Origin: Betaproteobacteria bacterium
Lineage (GTDB): Bacteria > Pseudomonadota > Gammaproteobacteria > Burkholderiales > Burkholderiaceae_E
DNA: 13,856 nucleotides
Direction of reading: 5' to 3'
Assembly: GCA_016868095.1 (NCBI GenBank)
Contig: VGHV01000028.1
Coordinates: forward strand, 1 to 13,856
Shown here piece by piece: positions 5,288 to 12,512 of the stretch. The translations under genes and the position numbers were made by a program. Below the pieces are notes generated by a model, which was not told the origin of the DNA, ran no database searches, and worked only from the letters and a program-made list of their open reading frames with translations. The number at the start of each line of letters is the position of its first letter. Position 1 is the stretch's first letter.

Positions 5288-7333
5288 GTGCTTAAGACCT
5301 ACCAGTATCCGAAGTTCGCCTACCAACGGCCGCCCGAATTGAGTCTTAGCGAAAACCGCATTGCGAAACGCTATCCGGTCATTGTTGTGGGTGCAGGACC
5401 GGTGGGTCTCGCTTGCGCCATTGATCTTAAACAACAAGGTATTGATTGCTTGCTCATTGATGAGGACGATACCGTGTCAATCGGATCTCGAGGTGTTTGC
5501 TATGCCAAGCGAACGCTCGAGATTTTTGATCGATTAAACATGGGCGATGATGTGGTGAAGCGCGGTGTTAGCTGGCAGCGCGGGCGAACGTTCTTTCGAA
5601 ACGATGAGGTCTATCACTTCAATTTGCTCGCTGAGTCTGGCCACGAACGCCCTGCCATGATCAACTTGCAGCAGTACCACCTCGAGGAAATACTTCAGCG
5701 TCGGGCAGCACAAGCACAGGTCGACATGCGCTGGCGCCAAAAGGTCATCGCGGTAGATCATCAATCGGTTGATGTCGACAAGTATGCGAGGACGGTTCAA
5801 CTTCAAGTCGAAAGCCCTGACGGGGTCTATGAGCTTTCTTGTGACTGGCTGGTTGTTGCCGATGGGGCACGAAGTTCGATTCGCCGCATGATGGGTTTAG
5901 ACGTCGAAGGTAAGATTTTTACCGACCGATTCTTAATCGCCGACGTGGTCATGCAGGCTGATTTCCCTTCTGAACGCTGGTTTTGGTTTGACCCTCCCTT
6001 TCACAGGAACCAGTCGGTCTTACTTCATCGGCAAGCCGATAAAGTTTGGCGCATCGATTTTCAGCTTGGTTGGGATGCCGACCCCGACGAAGAAAAAAAG
6101 CCCGAACGGGTGATTCCTCGCATCCAGGCGATGCTAGGCGAACAACATAGCTTTGAACTCGAATGGGTATCGGTTTACACCTTTCAATGTCGGCGCATGT
6201 TGAGCTTTCGCCACGGACCGGTGCTATTCGTTGGTGATGCGGCTCATCAAGTTTCGCCATTCGGTGCGCGCGGCGCAAATTCTGGCATCCAGGATGCTGA
6301 CAACCTTGCTTGGAAGCTCGCAAGAGTCGTCAAAGACCAATCACCGGAACGATTGCTCGACAGTTATGATCACGAACGCGTTTGTGCTGCCGATGAGAAC
6401 ATTCTCAATTCAACACGATCAACAGATTTTATAACACCAAAATCATCAGTCAGCCGTGTTTTTCGCAACGCTACGTTGGACCTCGCCAATCACTTTCCCT
6501 TCGCACGAAGCATGGTCAATTCGGGCCGTTTGTCGCTGCCAACTCACTATCTCGACTCCTCACTCAACACGGCCGACCTACCCTCGGATCACTTCGCTTG
6601 TGTACTCTATCCTGGTTCACCGATGTGCGACGCCCCTATCATGGTTAACGGGCAAAGCAGTTGGCTCTTGCGTAGCTTTGATGGCCGCTTTGTTCTTTTA
6701 TTTGTCAAGGGCGATGAAGTAAGCGAGCAAGTTGTTAACTCAGAAGCCATGAAGCAATGGATCGAGTCCGCAAATATTCATTTGATAACCATCGATTTAT
6801 TGCAACAGCCGCGAGCGTCAAATGATCAGGACCCCTTGATCAAAACTCGGCTAGATCTTCAACCTGGTAACTGCTGGTTAATGAGGCCAGATCAGCACCT
6901 TGCAGCGCGCTTTCGACAAGCAGCGCTTGACCCCTTGATCAAAGCCTTTGAGCGAGCAACAGGGCAGACCGAGCAGCCGTCAATAGCGAGTCCTTTAGCC
7001 AGTCCTTTAGCCAGTTCTACAGCCAGTTCTACAGCGGGTGGTTTTTCGTCTAAACAAAGGCCATCTCAAAAGTCTGATGCATTAAGCAAAGGCTTAATAG
7101 TCGAGCCTAATTTCAAGGATTTCGACACCCCGGTGCTGCGCGATTATCAGGGCAACGATCGCTTTTATGACATGCTTATCAATGCCCATCGGAACCTCAG
7201 CGACGATGCATCATCCGCTTTAAACGCAAGACTGTTGCTGTTGCTCGCAAATCACATTGGCGATGTGTCAGTCCTGCAGCAAGCGATCGAAGCTGCCCAA
7301 ACGATTCAACCATCGACAAGTTACAAGGAGTAG
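5288..7333 (+). CDS. Class A FAD-dependent aromatic monooxygenase with fused C-terminal DUF2783-like domain
   Basis: A 681-residue flavoprotein, about 100 residues longer than usual MhpA/PheA-type hydroxylases. GAGPVG (35-40) is the FAD dinucleotide-binding motif. ADGARSSIRR (191-200) is the DG motif shared by FAD and NAD(P)H binding. FVGDAAHQVSPFGARGANSG (314-333) is the GD motif contacting the FAD ribityl chain. The enzyme is expected to insert one oxygen atom into an aromatic or heteroaromatic substrate using NAD(P)H and O2. A Ser/Pro/Ala/Leu/Thr-rich linker (568-583, four 4-residue units) leads to a tail at about 602-681. There NDRFYDMLINAHRNLSDD, then LNARLLLLLANHIGD (645-659), resemble DUF2783, a small domain I recall as a separate gene beside such oxygenases. 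GTG start chosen for its GGAGA site; TTG 5276 is the alternative. The alpha/beta hydrolase follows after 4 nt. Substrate unknown. Confidence 0.88.
   Translation: MLKTYQYPKFAYQRPPELSLSENRIAKRYPVIVVGAGPVGLACAIDLKQQGIDCLLIDEDDTVSIGSRGVCYAKRTLEIFDRLNMGDDVVKRGVSWQRGRTFFRNDEVYHFNLLAESGHERPAMINLQQYHLEEILQRRAAQAQVDMRWRQKVIAVDHQSVDVDKYARTVQLQVESPDGVYELSCDWLVVADGARSSIRRMMGLDVEGKIFTDRFLIADVVMQADFPSERWFWFDPPFHRNQSVLLHRQADKVWRIDFQLGWDADPDEEKKPERVIPRIQAMLGEQHSFELEWVSVYTFQCRRMLSFRHGPVLFVGDAAHQVSPFGARGANSGIQDADNLAWKLARVVKDQSPERLLDSYDHERVCAADENILNSTRSTDFITPKSSVSRVFRNATLDLANHFPFARSMVNSGRLSLPTHYLDSSLNTADLPSDHFACVLYPGSPMCDAPIMVNGQSSWLLRSFDGRFVLLFVKGDEVSEQVVNSEAMKQWIESANIHLITIDLLQQPRASNDQDPLIKTRLDLQPGNCWLMRPDQHLAARFRQAALDPLIKAFERATGQTEQPSIASPLASPLASSTASSTAGGFSSKQRPSQKSDALSKGLIVEPNFKDFDTPVLRDYQGNDRFYDMLINAHRNLSDDASSALNARLLLLLANHIGDVSVLQQAIEAAQTIQPSTSYKE
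6989..7036 (+). repeat. Four 12-bp tandem repeats inside the monooxygenase gene
   Basis: Two identical units AGTCCTTTAGCC (6989-7000, 7001-7012) are followed by two near-identical units AGTTCTACAGCC/G (7013-7024, 7025-7036). They keep frame and encode SPLA-SPLA-SSTA-SSTA, the linker between the catalytic part and the C-terminal domain. The copy number could vary by slipped-strand replication without changing the frame. Confidence 0.9.
7325..7330 (+). promoter_or_regulatory. Ribosome binding site of the alpha/beta hydrolase
   Basis: A full AAGGAG lies in the last codons of the monooxygenase gene, 7 nt before the ATG at 7338. It fixes the hydrolase start and implies translational coupling of the two genes. 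Confidence 0.75.
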
Positions 7334-7337
7334 ATCA

Positions 7338-8267
7338 ATGCCGACCATTACCACCGACGATGATGTCAAGCTTTACTATGAAGAAGCAGGTTCGGGCACG
7401 CCCATTGTTTTCGTCCATGAGTTTGCTGGCGACTGGCGTAGCTGGGAGCCGCAGATGCGCTATTTTTCGCGTCGTTACCGATGTATTAGCTATAGCGCAC
7501 GGGGCTATTTACCCTCAGATATTCCCGATAATTGGGAGATGTACTCCCAAGAGCGCGTGCGCGATGACATCCTCGCCATCCTCGATGGACTTTCGATCAA
7601 ACAAGCCCACATTGTTGGCCTTTCGATGGGCGCATTCGCGAGTTTGCACTTTGGCATGGTGCACGGCACTCAAGGCATGAATTCGAGGGCGCTCTCGCTC
7701 ACCCTTGCCGGGGTCGGCAGCGGTGCGCATCCGGCCCACTACCGAGCCTTTCAGGCAAGTGCCCGCGAAAATGCTGATCTCATCCTCAAAGACGGTATGG
7801 CCCATTTCGCGGCGACCTATGGCCATGGCGCAGCCCGGGTACAGTTTTTAGGCAAAGATCCACGGGGATTTGCCGAGTATGAGCGGCAGTTGGCCGAGCA
7901 CTCAGCGCTCGGCTCTGCCAATACCATGCGTGGCTATCAGGGTCGACGCCCCTGCCTCTACGAACTGAGCAAAGCAATCGCTGCGATTAATGTTCCAACA
8001 TTCATCATGAGCGGTGACGAAGACGAGCCTTGCTTGGAACCCTCGCTCATGCTCAAGCGTGCGATTAAAACCGCTCAGTTAGCGATTTTACCTGGTGCTG
8101 GACATGGGATTAATCTCGAAGAGCCAGCCTTGTTCAACCAGTTGCTTGCCGAATTCCTGGCGCAAGTTGAACAGGGCAAATCCTTTGAACGGCATCCCAA
8201 AGCGGCCCCAGAGTCGATTTGGGGCCCTGACGGCGATCCTCGCGAACGTTTCGGATCGATGCTTTAG
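7338..8267 (+). CDS. Alpha/beta-fold hydrolase
   Basis: A 309-residue cytosolic alpha/beta hydrolase. The nucleophile elbow is GLSMG (94-98) with S96. The acid is probably D227 or D229 in SGDEDEP, and the histidine is H256 in PGAGHGINLEEP. The oxyanion-hole segment reads VHEFAGDW (26-33), with Glu where many relatives have HG-x-x-G. Relatives act on C-C or ester/amide bonds, as in MhpC, enol-lactonase and deformylase enzymes, usually after an oxygenase step. The last 28 or so residues (282-309) are a charged, Pro/Arg-rich tail beyond the fold. The ATG at 7338 is chosen because of its AAGGAG; the frame is open upstream, but that part overlaps the monooxygenase. Very tight coupling to the monooxygenase suggests it acts on that enzyme's product. 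Confidence 0.88.
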   Translation: MPTITTDDDVKLYYEEAGSGTPIVFVHEFAGDWRSWEPQMRYFSRRYRCISYSARGYLPSDIPDNWEMYSQERVRDDILAILDGLSIKQAHIVGLSMGAFASLHFGMVHGTQGMNSRALSLTLAGVGSGAHPAHYRAFQASARENADLILKDGMAHFAATYGHGAARVQFLGKDPRGFAEYERQLAEHSALGSANTMRGYQGRRPCLYELSKAIAAINVPTFIMSGDEDEPCLEPSLMLKRAIKTAQLAILPGAGHGINLEEPALFNQLLAEFLAQVEQGKSFERHPKAAPESIWGPDGDPRERFGSML

Positions 8268-8303
8268 CATGCCGATGAACGGTTTAATGGTTAGATCGGT
8301 GAT

Positions 8304-8759
8304 TTAAAGTAGCTCGTAGACCTCGTAAGTCGGGCCGCTCGCCTCGCGGCGGCCGCTTGCGACAGCCATCAACTTATTGAGCCACTGGTACTTGGGTGAT
8401 GCGGTCTCGAACAAGGGTGTGCTACGAAAATAATAAGTGCTTGGATCGACGGCTTCACCCCGGTTGAGCCGCTCGATAACTTCAGCTGGCCCATGACGCA
8501 TCCCCTTATAACTCATATAAATCAACTGATCGTCTTCGGTTTTGAGCGTGATGCGAACGTCGAGCATTAAGACAGCATCGCTTCGTAGCAAAAGCCAGTC
8601 CCCGCCTGGACTGGGCTGGACCGTGCCGCGCAGTCGATCGCCTTGAAAATGGCCGCCTGTCACGCTTGCAATGCGCCGATGGCCGTAGGGCGTTAATCCA
8701 AGATCATCAATCCTCGGAACCTCAGCTTTTATCGTAAACAAATGGCGTGTCTGGATCAT
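8304..8759 (-). CDS. DUF3237 family protein
   Basis: The 151-residue protein matches what I know of DUF3237: GGHFQGDRLRGTV (35-47) then GGDWLLLRSDAV (52-63), TLKTEDDQLIYM (71-82), the RHGP stretch (88-91) and YYFRSTPLFET (109-119), in family order. The family is a small beta-barrel of unknown biochemical role that is often found among aromatic and terpenoid degradation genes. No signal peptide or membrane segment is present. ATG 8757-8759 has GGAG about 10 nt upstream. The gene is convergent with the hydrolase (36 nt between stops) and divergent from the DMT transporter with only 29 bp between start codons. Confidence 0.85.
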   Translation of the reverse strand: MIQTRHLFTIKAEVPRIDDLGLTPYGHRRIASVTGGHFQGDRLRGTVQPSPGGDWLLLRSDAVLMLDVRITLKTEDDQLIYMSYKGMRHGPAEVIERLNRGEAVDPSTYYFRSTPLFETASPKYQWLNKLMAVASGRREASGPTYEVYELL

Positions 8760-8788
8760 GGTAGTTTTCTCCGAAGTTATTCAAAACA

Positions 8789-9703
8789 ATGAATGAGTCA
8801 ACGGCCCTTATGACGATTGAGCCCTGGTACTGGATTGCTTTTACCGTGACAGCGGCCGCGGCACAAGTCGGCCGTAATGCCACCCAACGCTCATTAACCA
8901 GCGTTATCGGTACAGTTGGCGCAACACAGGTCCGTTTTTTGTATGGACTACCCTTTGGCATCATGTTTGCGGCTATCGTGGTGTATGCCCATGGCCAAGG
9001 GCTGCCAAGCATTGGTACCGAAAGTCTTCGCTGGGCGTTTATTGGTGGGGTCTCGCAAATTCTAGCAACAGGACTCATGCTCGCAGCGATGCGGGAGAAG
9101 TCATTTGTGGTGGCAACCGCACTGACCAAAATAGAACCCGTATGGGTTGCTCTCTTTGGTTTGATTTTGCTCGGTGACTTATTGTCTAAGGCGCTTATGA
9201 TTGCCATCGCATCAGCGACTGCAGGTGTACTGGTGATGTCTTGGCCAGGCCGGGGCGTGCCATGGACGCTTAGGCCGGTGCTTTTCGGAATCGCCTCAGG
9301 CGCTATGTTTGCTGTGGCTGCCATCGGTTTTCGCGCTGCAATTCGAGCCCTCGAGAGCCCATCCTTTGTACTTTCTGCAAGCGTCATTCTTTGTCTTGGC
9401 TTGATGATTCAAAGCAGCCTATTGCTTGCCTACATGCTCTGGCGCGATCGGCCAAGTCTTCTCGCCACGCTCAAGGCCTGGCGTCCCTCGCTGCTTGCCG
9501 GCGCACTGGGGGCCTTTGCCTCTCAGGCTTGGTTTTTAGCTTTCGCCGTTGAAAGCGCTGCAAAAGTTAGAACACTGGCCTTAGTCGAAATCGTCTTTGC
9601 ACAACTGCTCTCTAAACGCTTATTCAGCCAAGAAACCAACAAACAAGAATGGTTTGGTATGTTCTTACTCATTGTGGGCGTTGTTTTAGTCTTGCAACAT
9701 TAG
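8789..9703 (+). CDS. DMT superfamily (EamA-type) transporter
   Basis: A 304-residue integral membrane protein with about ten hydrophobic segments in two EamA halves. TKIEPVWVALFGLILLGD (first half, about residue 112-129) and LALVEIVFAQLLSKRLFS (second half) are the typical conserved end-of-repeat segments. Such proteins export or import small metabolites; here a pathway substrate or toxic intermediate is plausible. The start ATG at 8789 has only a poor ribosome binding site, and an in-frame ATG at 8810 is an alternative. It is followed after 28 nt by the PaaZ-type gene, so the two are probably co-transcribed. Confidence 0.85.
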   Translation: MNESTALMTIEPWYWIAFTVTAAAAQVGRNATQRSLTSVIGTVGATQVRFLYGLPFGIMFAAIVVYAHGQGLPSIGTESLRWAFIGGVSQILATGLMLAAMREKSFVVATALTKIEPVWVALFGLILLGDLLSKALMIAIASATAGVLVMSWPGRGVPWTLRPVLFGIASGAMFAVAAIGFRAAIRALESPSFVLSASVILCLGLMIQSSLLLAYMLWRDRPSLLATLKAWRPSLLAGALGAFASQAWFLAFAVESAAKVRTLALVEIVFAQLLSKRLFSQETNKQEWFGMFLLIVGVVLVLQH

Positions 9704-9716
9704 AACATCGTAAAAA

Positions 9717-9722
9717 AAGGAG
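9717..9722 (+). promoter_or_regulatory. Ribosome binding site of the PaaZ-type gene
   Basis: AAGGAG preceded by an A run, 9 nt before the ATG at 9732. A strong site directly after the transporter gene. Confidence 0.7.
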
Positions 9723-9731
9723 CATTGCCGC

Positions 9732-11834
9732 ATGACAAGCACGCTAATTCCGGCACTACCTGATAGCCAAATCAGGCCGCTTGCGCACTGGATCGGAGGC
9801 GACTGGCTCCATCCGGAGCCTGGTGTCGAACTCGATTCTGCGATCCTCAGACAACAAATTGCCCAATTGCCCGCAAAGCCCGCTCCCGGCCACGAGGCTG
9901 TCGCTTTTGGCCGGGGCATCGGTCGCGATGAACTATTAAAGGGCGATTTCCAGTCGCGTGCTTTAAGGCTAAGAGCACTTGCGAAATTCTTGTTGGAACA
10001 CAAGGCCATCCTCTATGCCTGGTCCTTCCATACCGGTGCGACAAGAAAAGATAGCTGGATAGATATCGAGGGCGGCATTGCCACATTGTCTGCCTACGCT
10101 GCGCTTGCACAAAACGAGCTAGCTTCGGGCAATATTCTTCACGAGGGTCCGAGTCTTTCACTGGGCAAGCAAGGCCATTGGATGGGCTCTCATATCTTGG
10201 TGCCTCGTGAAGGCATAGCGGTGCACATCAATGCCTTTAATTTTCCGGTTTGGGGTATTTTAGAAAAATTCGCACCTTGTTTTATAGCAGGTATGCCCTG
10301 CCTATTTAAGCCTGCAAGCGCCACTGCTTATCTCAGCGAAGTGCTCGTGCGACTTATTGACGCGAGCGGCCTGCTCCCCAAGGGAAGCTTGCAATTGATG
10401 CTCGGCTCAAGTGCCGACTTACTCGAACACATGCTCGAGGGGGATGTGCTCACATTCACCGGATCAGCTCACACCGCTCGTTTGCTTCGTACGCATCCTA
10501 ATATCGTTCATCGTTCGATACCGGTTAATACCGAGGCCGATTCGCTCAATGCCGCCCTGCTCGGTCCCGATGTTCAACCAGGCGATCCCGAATGGGACTT
10601 GATGGTGAAGGAGATCGTGCAGGAAATGACCGTCAAGGCAGGGCAAAAATGTACAGCGATTCGCAGAATCCTCGTCCCGCACGATAGGATCGACATCATG
10701 GCCGAAGCAATCGCCGAGAAACTTTCGAAGTGCCAGATCGGCGATACAAGACTTGAAGCGGTCAATATGGGAGCGCTTGCAAGCGCCGCCCAGGGACGTG
10801 ATGTGCAAGCGACGGTCAAGCAATTGCTCACCGCCACTGAGTTGTTTGTAGATCCTGAAAAGGCTGCCCGACCGATTGGTGAGCATTTGCATAGCGAATG
10901 TATGTTGGCGCCAGCGCTTCTTTATTGCGCTCGGCCTGATCATGCCGAAGTCGTGCACAGCATCGAAGCCTTTGGTCCGGTTAGCACCATCATGCCCTAC
11001 CGTGACTTCGATCACGGTCTGTCACTTGCAACACGCGCTAAGGGCAGCCTTGTGGCAAGCCTATTCACCCACGATACAGCGATTGCTCAAGATGCCGTTC
11101 TAAAACTTGCTGCATGGCATGGAAGACTCGCAGTCATCGATCGCGATGCCGCTTCCGAATCGACTGGCCATGGTTCGCCGTTACCAGCGCTCAAGCATGG
11201 CGGCCCTGGTCGGGCGGGCGGCGGCGAAGAGTTAGGCGGGATCCGCGCCGTGAAACATTATTTGCAACGGGCTGCGGTCCAAGGTTCGCCTCGCATGCTG
11301 AGCGCGATGACCGCAGAGTATCAGCGCGGTGCGCCTGTCATTGAAAGTGAACTCCACCCCTTTAAGCGCCACTTTGAAGACCTTGCGATCGGTCATAGCC
11401 TTTTAACCCATCGACGAACCGTGACAGAAGCTGATCTGGTTTTGTTTGGTGGACTTTCTGGCGATTATTTTTATATGCATTTTGACGAGGAAGCCGCTAA
11501 AGCATCGGTATTTGGCAAGCGCATTGCGCACGGCTACTTTGTGCTGTCGGCAGCAGCAGGACTTTTCGTGCATCCTTCACCAGGCCCGGTTCTAGCCAAC
11601 TACGGGATCGATAGCCTTCGTTTCGTCAAACCCGTTGGCATCGGCGATACCATCCAAGCGCGACTGACCTGCAAACGCAAAATCGATAAGCCCAGCCGCA
11701 AAGCTGGCGAAGCCGGACAAGGTGTTGTCGCTTGGGATGTTGCTGTAACGAATCAAACAGGCGACTTAGTCGCTTCTTACGACATTCTCACGCTGGTCCA
11801 AAAGCGCGATCCCGATCCGGTCGAACTGAAATAA
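9732..11834 (+). CDS. paaZ: PaaZ-type bifunctional aldehyde dehydrogenase / MaoC-like enoyl-CoA hydratase
   Basis: A 700-residue fusion, close to the 681 residues of E. coli PaaZ. Residues 1 to about 525 are an NAD(P)-dependent aldehyde dehydrogenase with INAFNFP (166-172), K193, general base E268 (NTEADS) and nucleophile C307 ([12 protein letters not shown]). Residues about 540-690 are a MaoC hot-dog domain with [10 protein letters not shown] (576-585; D578 and H583 expected catalytic) and [17 protein letters not shown] (597-613). In phenylacetate catabolism PaaZ hydrolyses oxepin-CoA and oxidises the resulting semialdehyde. None of paaABCDE, paaG, paaH, paaJ or paaK is in this window, so it may serve a different ring-cleavage or hydratase step. 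All catalytic residues checked are present. The symbol denotes the family match, not proven function. Confidence 0.87.
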   Translation: MTSTLIPALPDSQIRPLAHWIGGDWLHPEPGVELDSAILRQQIAQLPAKPAPGHEAVAFGRGIGRDELLKGDFQSRALRLRALAKFLLEHKAILYAWSFHTGATRKDSWIDIEGGIATLSAYAALAQNELASGNILHEGPSLSLGKQGHWMGSHILVPREGIAVHINAFNFPVWGILEKFAPCFIAGMPCLFKPASATAYLSEVLVRLIDASGLLPKGSLQLMLGSSADLLEHMLEGDVLTFTGSAHTARLLRTHPNIVHRSIPVNTEADSLNAALLGPDVQPGDPEWDLMVKEIVQEMTVKAGQKCTAIRRILVPHDRIDIMAEAIAEKLSKCQIGDTRLEAVNMGALASAAQGRDVQATVKQLLTATELFVDPEKAARPIGEHLHSECMLAPALLYCARPDHAEVVHSIEAFGPVSTIMPYRDFDHGLSLATRAKGSLVASLFTHDTAIAQDAVLKLAAWHGRLAVIDRDAASESTGHGSPLPALKHGGPGRAGGGEELGGIRAVKHYLQRAAVQGSPRMLSAMTAEYQRGAPVIESELHPFKRHFEDLAIGHSLLTHRRTVTEADLVLFGGLSGDYFYMHFDEEAAKASVFGKRIAHGYFVLSAAAGLFVHPSPGPVLANYGIDSLRFVKPVGIGDTIQARLTCKRKIDKPSRKAGEAGQGVVAWDVAVTNQTGDLVASYDILTLVQKRDPDPVELK

Positions 11835-11871
11835 GAAACCTATTTCAAATTCACCACAACCCATCACCAAA

Positions 11872-11876
11872 AAGGA
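11872..11876 (+). promoter_or_regulatory. Ribosome binding site deciding the RutE-like start
   Basis: AAGGA, 8 nt before the ATG at 11885. The ATG at 11876, three codons earlier in the same frame, overlaps this site and so is less likely. Confidence 0.6.
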
Positions 11877-11884
11877 TGCCAAAC

Positions 11885-12475
11885 ATGATCTCTTCCGATG
11901 CACTCGATCAACTGTTCTTAAAAGCACGCTCGCAAAACGGATGGCTCGATAAGGCCGTGAGCGACGAGCAACTGCATCAACTCTATGCATTGATGAAGTG
12001 GGCACCGACCTCGGCCAACAGTCAACCAGGCCGATTCCTCTTCTTGCGCAGCGCTGAAGCCAAAGAAAAGCTTCGTCCAGCGCTCTCGCCCGGTAACGTC
12101 GACAAAACAATGTCAGCGCCCGTGGTCGCCATCGTGGCTCACGACATTGATTTTCACGAACGCCTGCCCGAATTCTTCCCACACAACCCAGCTTTTGCCG
12201 ATATGTTCAGAGGTGATGAAAGGCGTGTCATGCGCGAAGGCTTTGCTTTTCGTAACGGAAGCCTACAAGGCGCTTATTTGATGATGGCTGCGCGTTCAAT
12301 TGGACTCGACTGTGGTCCCATGTCGGGCTTTGATCAGGCTAAAGTTGATGCGGTCTTTTTTCCTGGCAGCACATTAAGAAGCAACTTTCTTTGTAACCTT
12401 GGTTATGGCGATCCCGCCAAGGTGATGGAACGATTGCCACGTATGCCCTTTGAGCAGGCCTGCCAGTTGCTTTGA
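11885..12475 (+). CDS. RutE-like nitroreductase family protein (malonic semialdehyde reductase type)
   Basis: The protein is 196 residues, the same length as E. coli RutE. It follows that protein closely through ALMKWAPTSANSQPGR (35-50), LRPALSPGN (63-71), FRNGSLQGAYL (122-132), LDCGPMSGFD (141-150) and the C-terminal NLGYGD. RutE is an FMN-type flavoprotein that reduces malonic semialdehyde to 3-hydroxypropionate at the end of the Rut pyrimidine pathway. No other rut gene is present here, so it more likely detoxifies or uses an aldehyde, quinone or enal made by this cluster. It lies 50 nt after the PaaZ-type gene, with the ATG at 11885 preferred for its ribosome binding site. Family assignment is strong, substrate is inferred. 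Confidence 0.85.
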   Translation: MISSDALDQLFLKARSQNGWLDKAVSDEQLHQLYALMKWAPTSANSQPGRFLFLRSAEAKEKLRPALSPGNVDKTMSAPVVAIVAHDIDFHERLPEFFPHNPAFADMFRGDERRVMREGFAFRNGSLQGAYLMMAARSIGLDCGPMSGFDQAKVDAVFFPGSTLRSNFLCNLGYGDPAKVMERLPRMPFEQACQLL

Positions 12476-12512
12476 TAACGCGACGCTGATTTGCGTCTTT
12501 GAACCAGCAACA

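Noticed and set aside
7257..7337. Upstream extension of the hydrolase frame
   Set aside because: It overlaps the monooxygenase tail and is not hydrolase-like; AAGGAG before ATG 7338 fixes the start.
8271..8300. Possible bidirectional terminator between the convergent hydrolase and DUF3237 genes
   Set aside because: Only a 5-bp CCGAT/ATCGG stem with an 18-nt loop and no T run; too weak to call.
8722..9387. 221-residue minus-strand open frame opposite the transporter gene
   Set aside because: It is the antisense of a clear membrane protein gene and has no family features.
10464..11015. 183-residue minus-strand open frame opposite the PaaZ-type gene
   Set aside because: Antisense shadow of the conserved aldehyde dehydrogenase domain.
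11732..11884. N-terminal extension of the RutE-like frame
   Set aside because: It overlaps the PaaZ-type gene, and the protein from 11885 already has the full RutE length of 196 residues.
12482..12498. GACGC-TGATTT-GCGTC hairpin followed by TTT after the RutE-like gene
   Set aside because: A 5-bp stem with three Ts is too weak for a terminator, and it lies just before the co-directional MFS gene.
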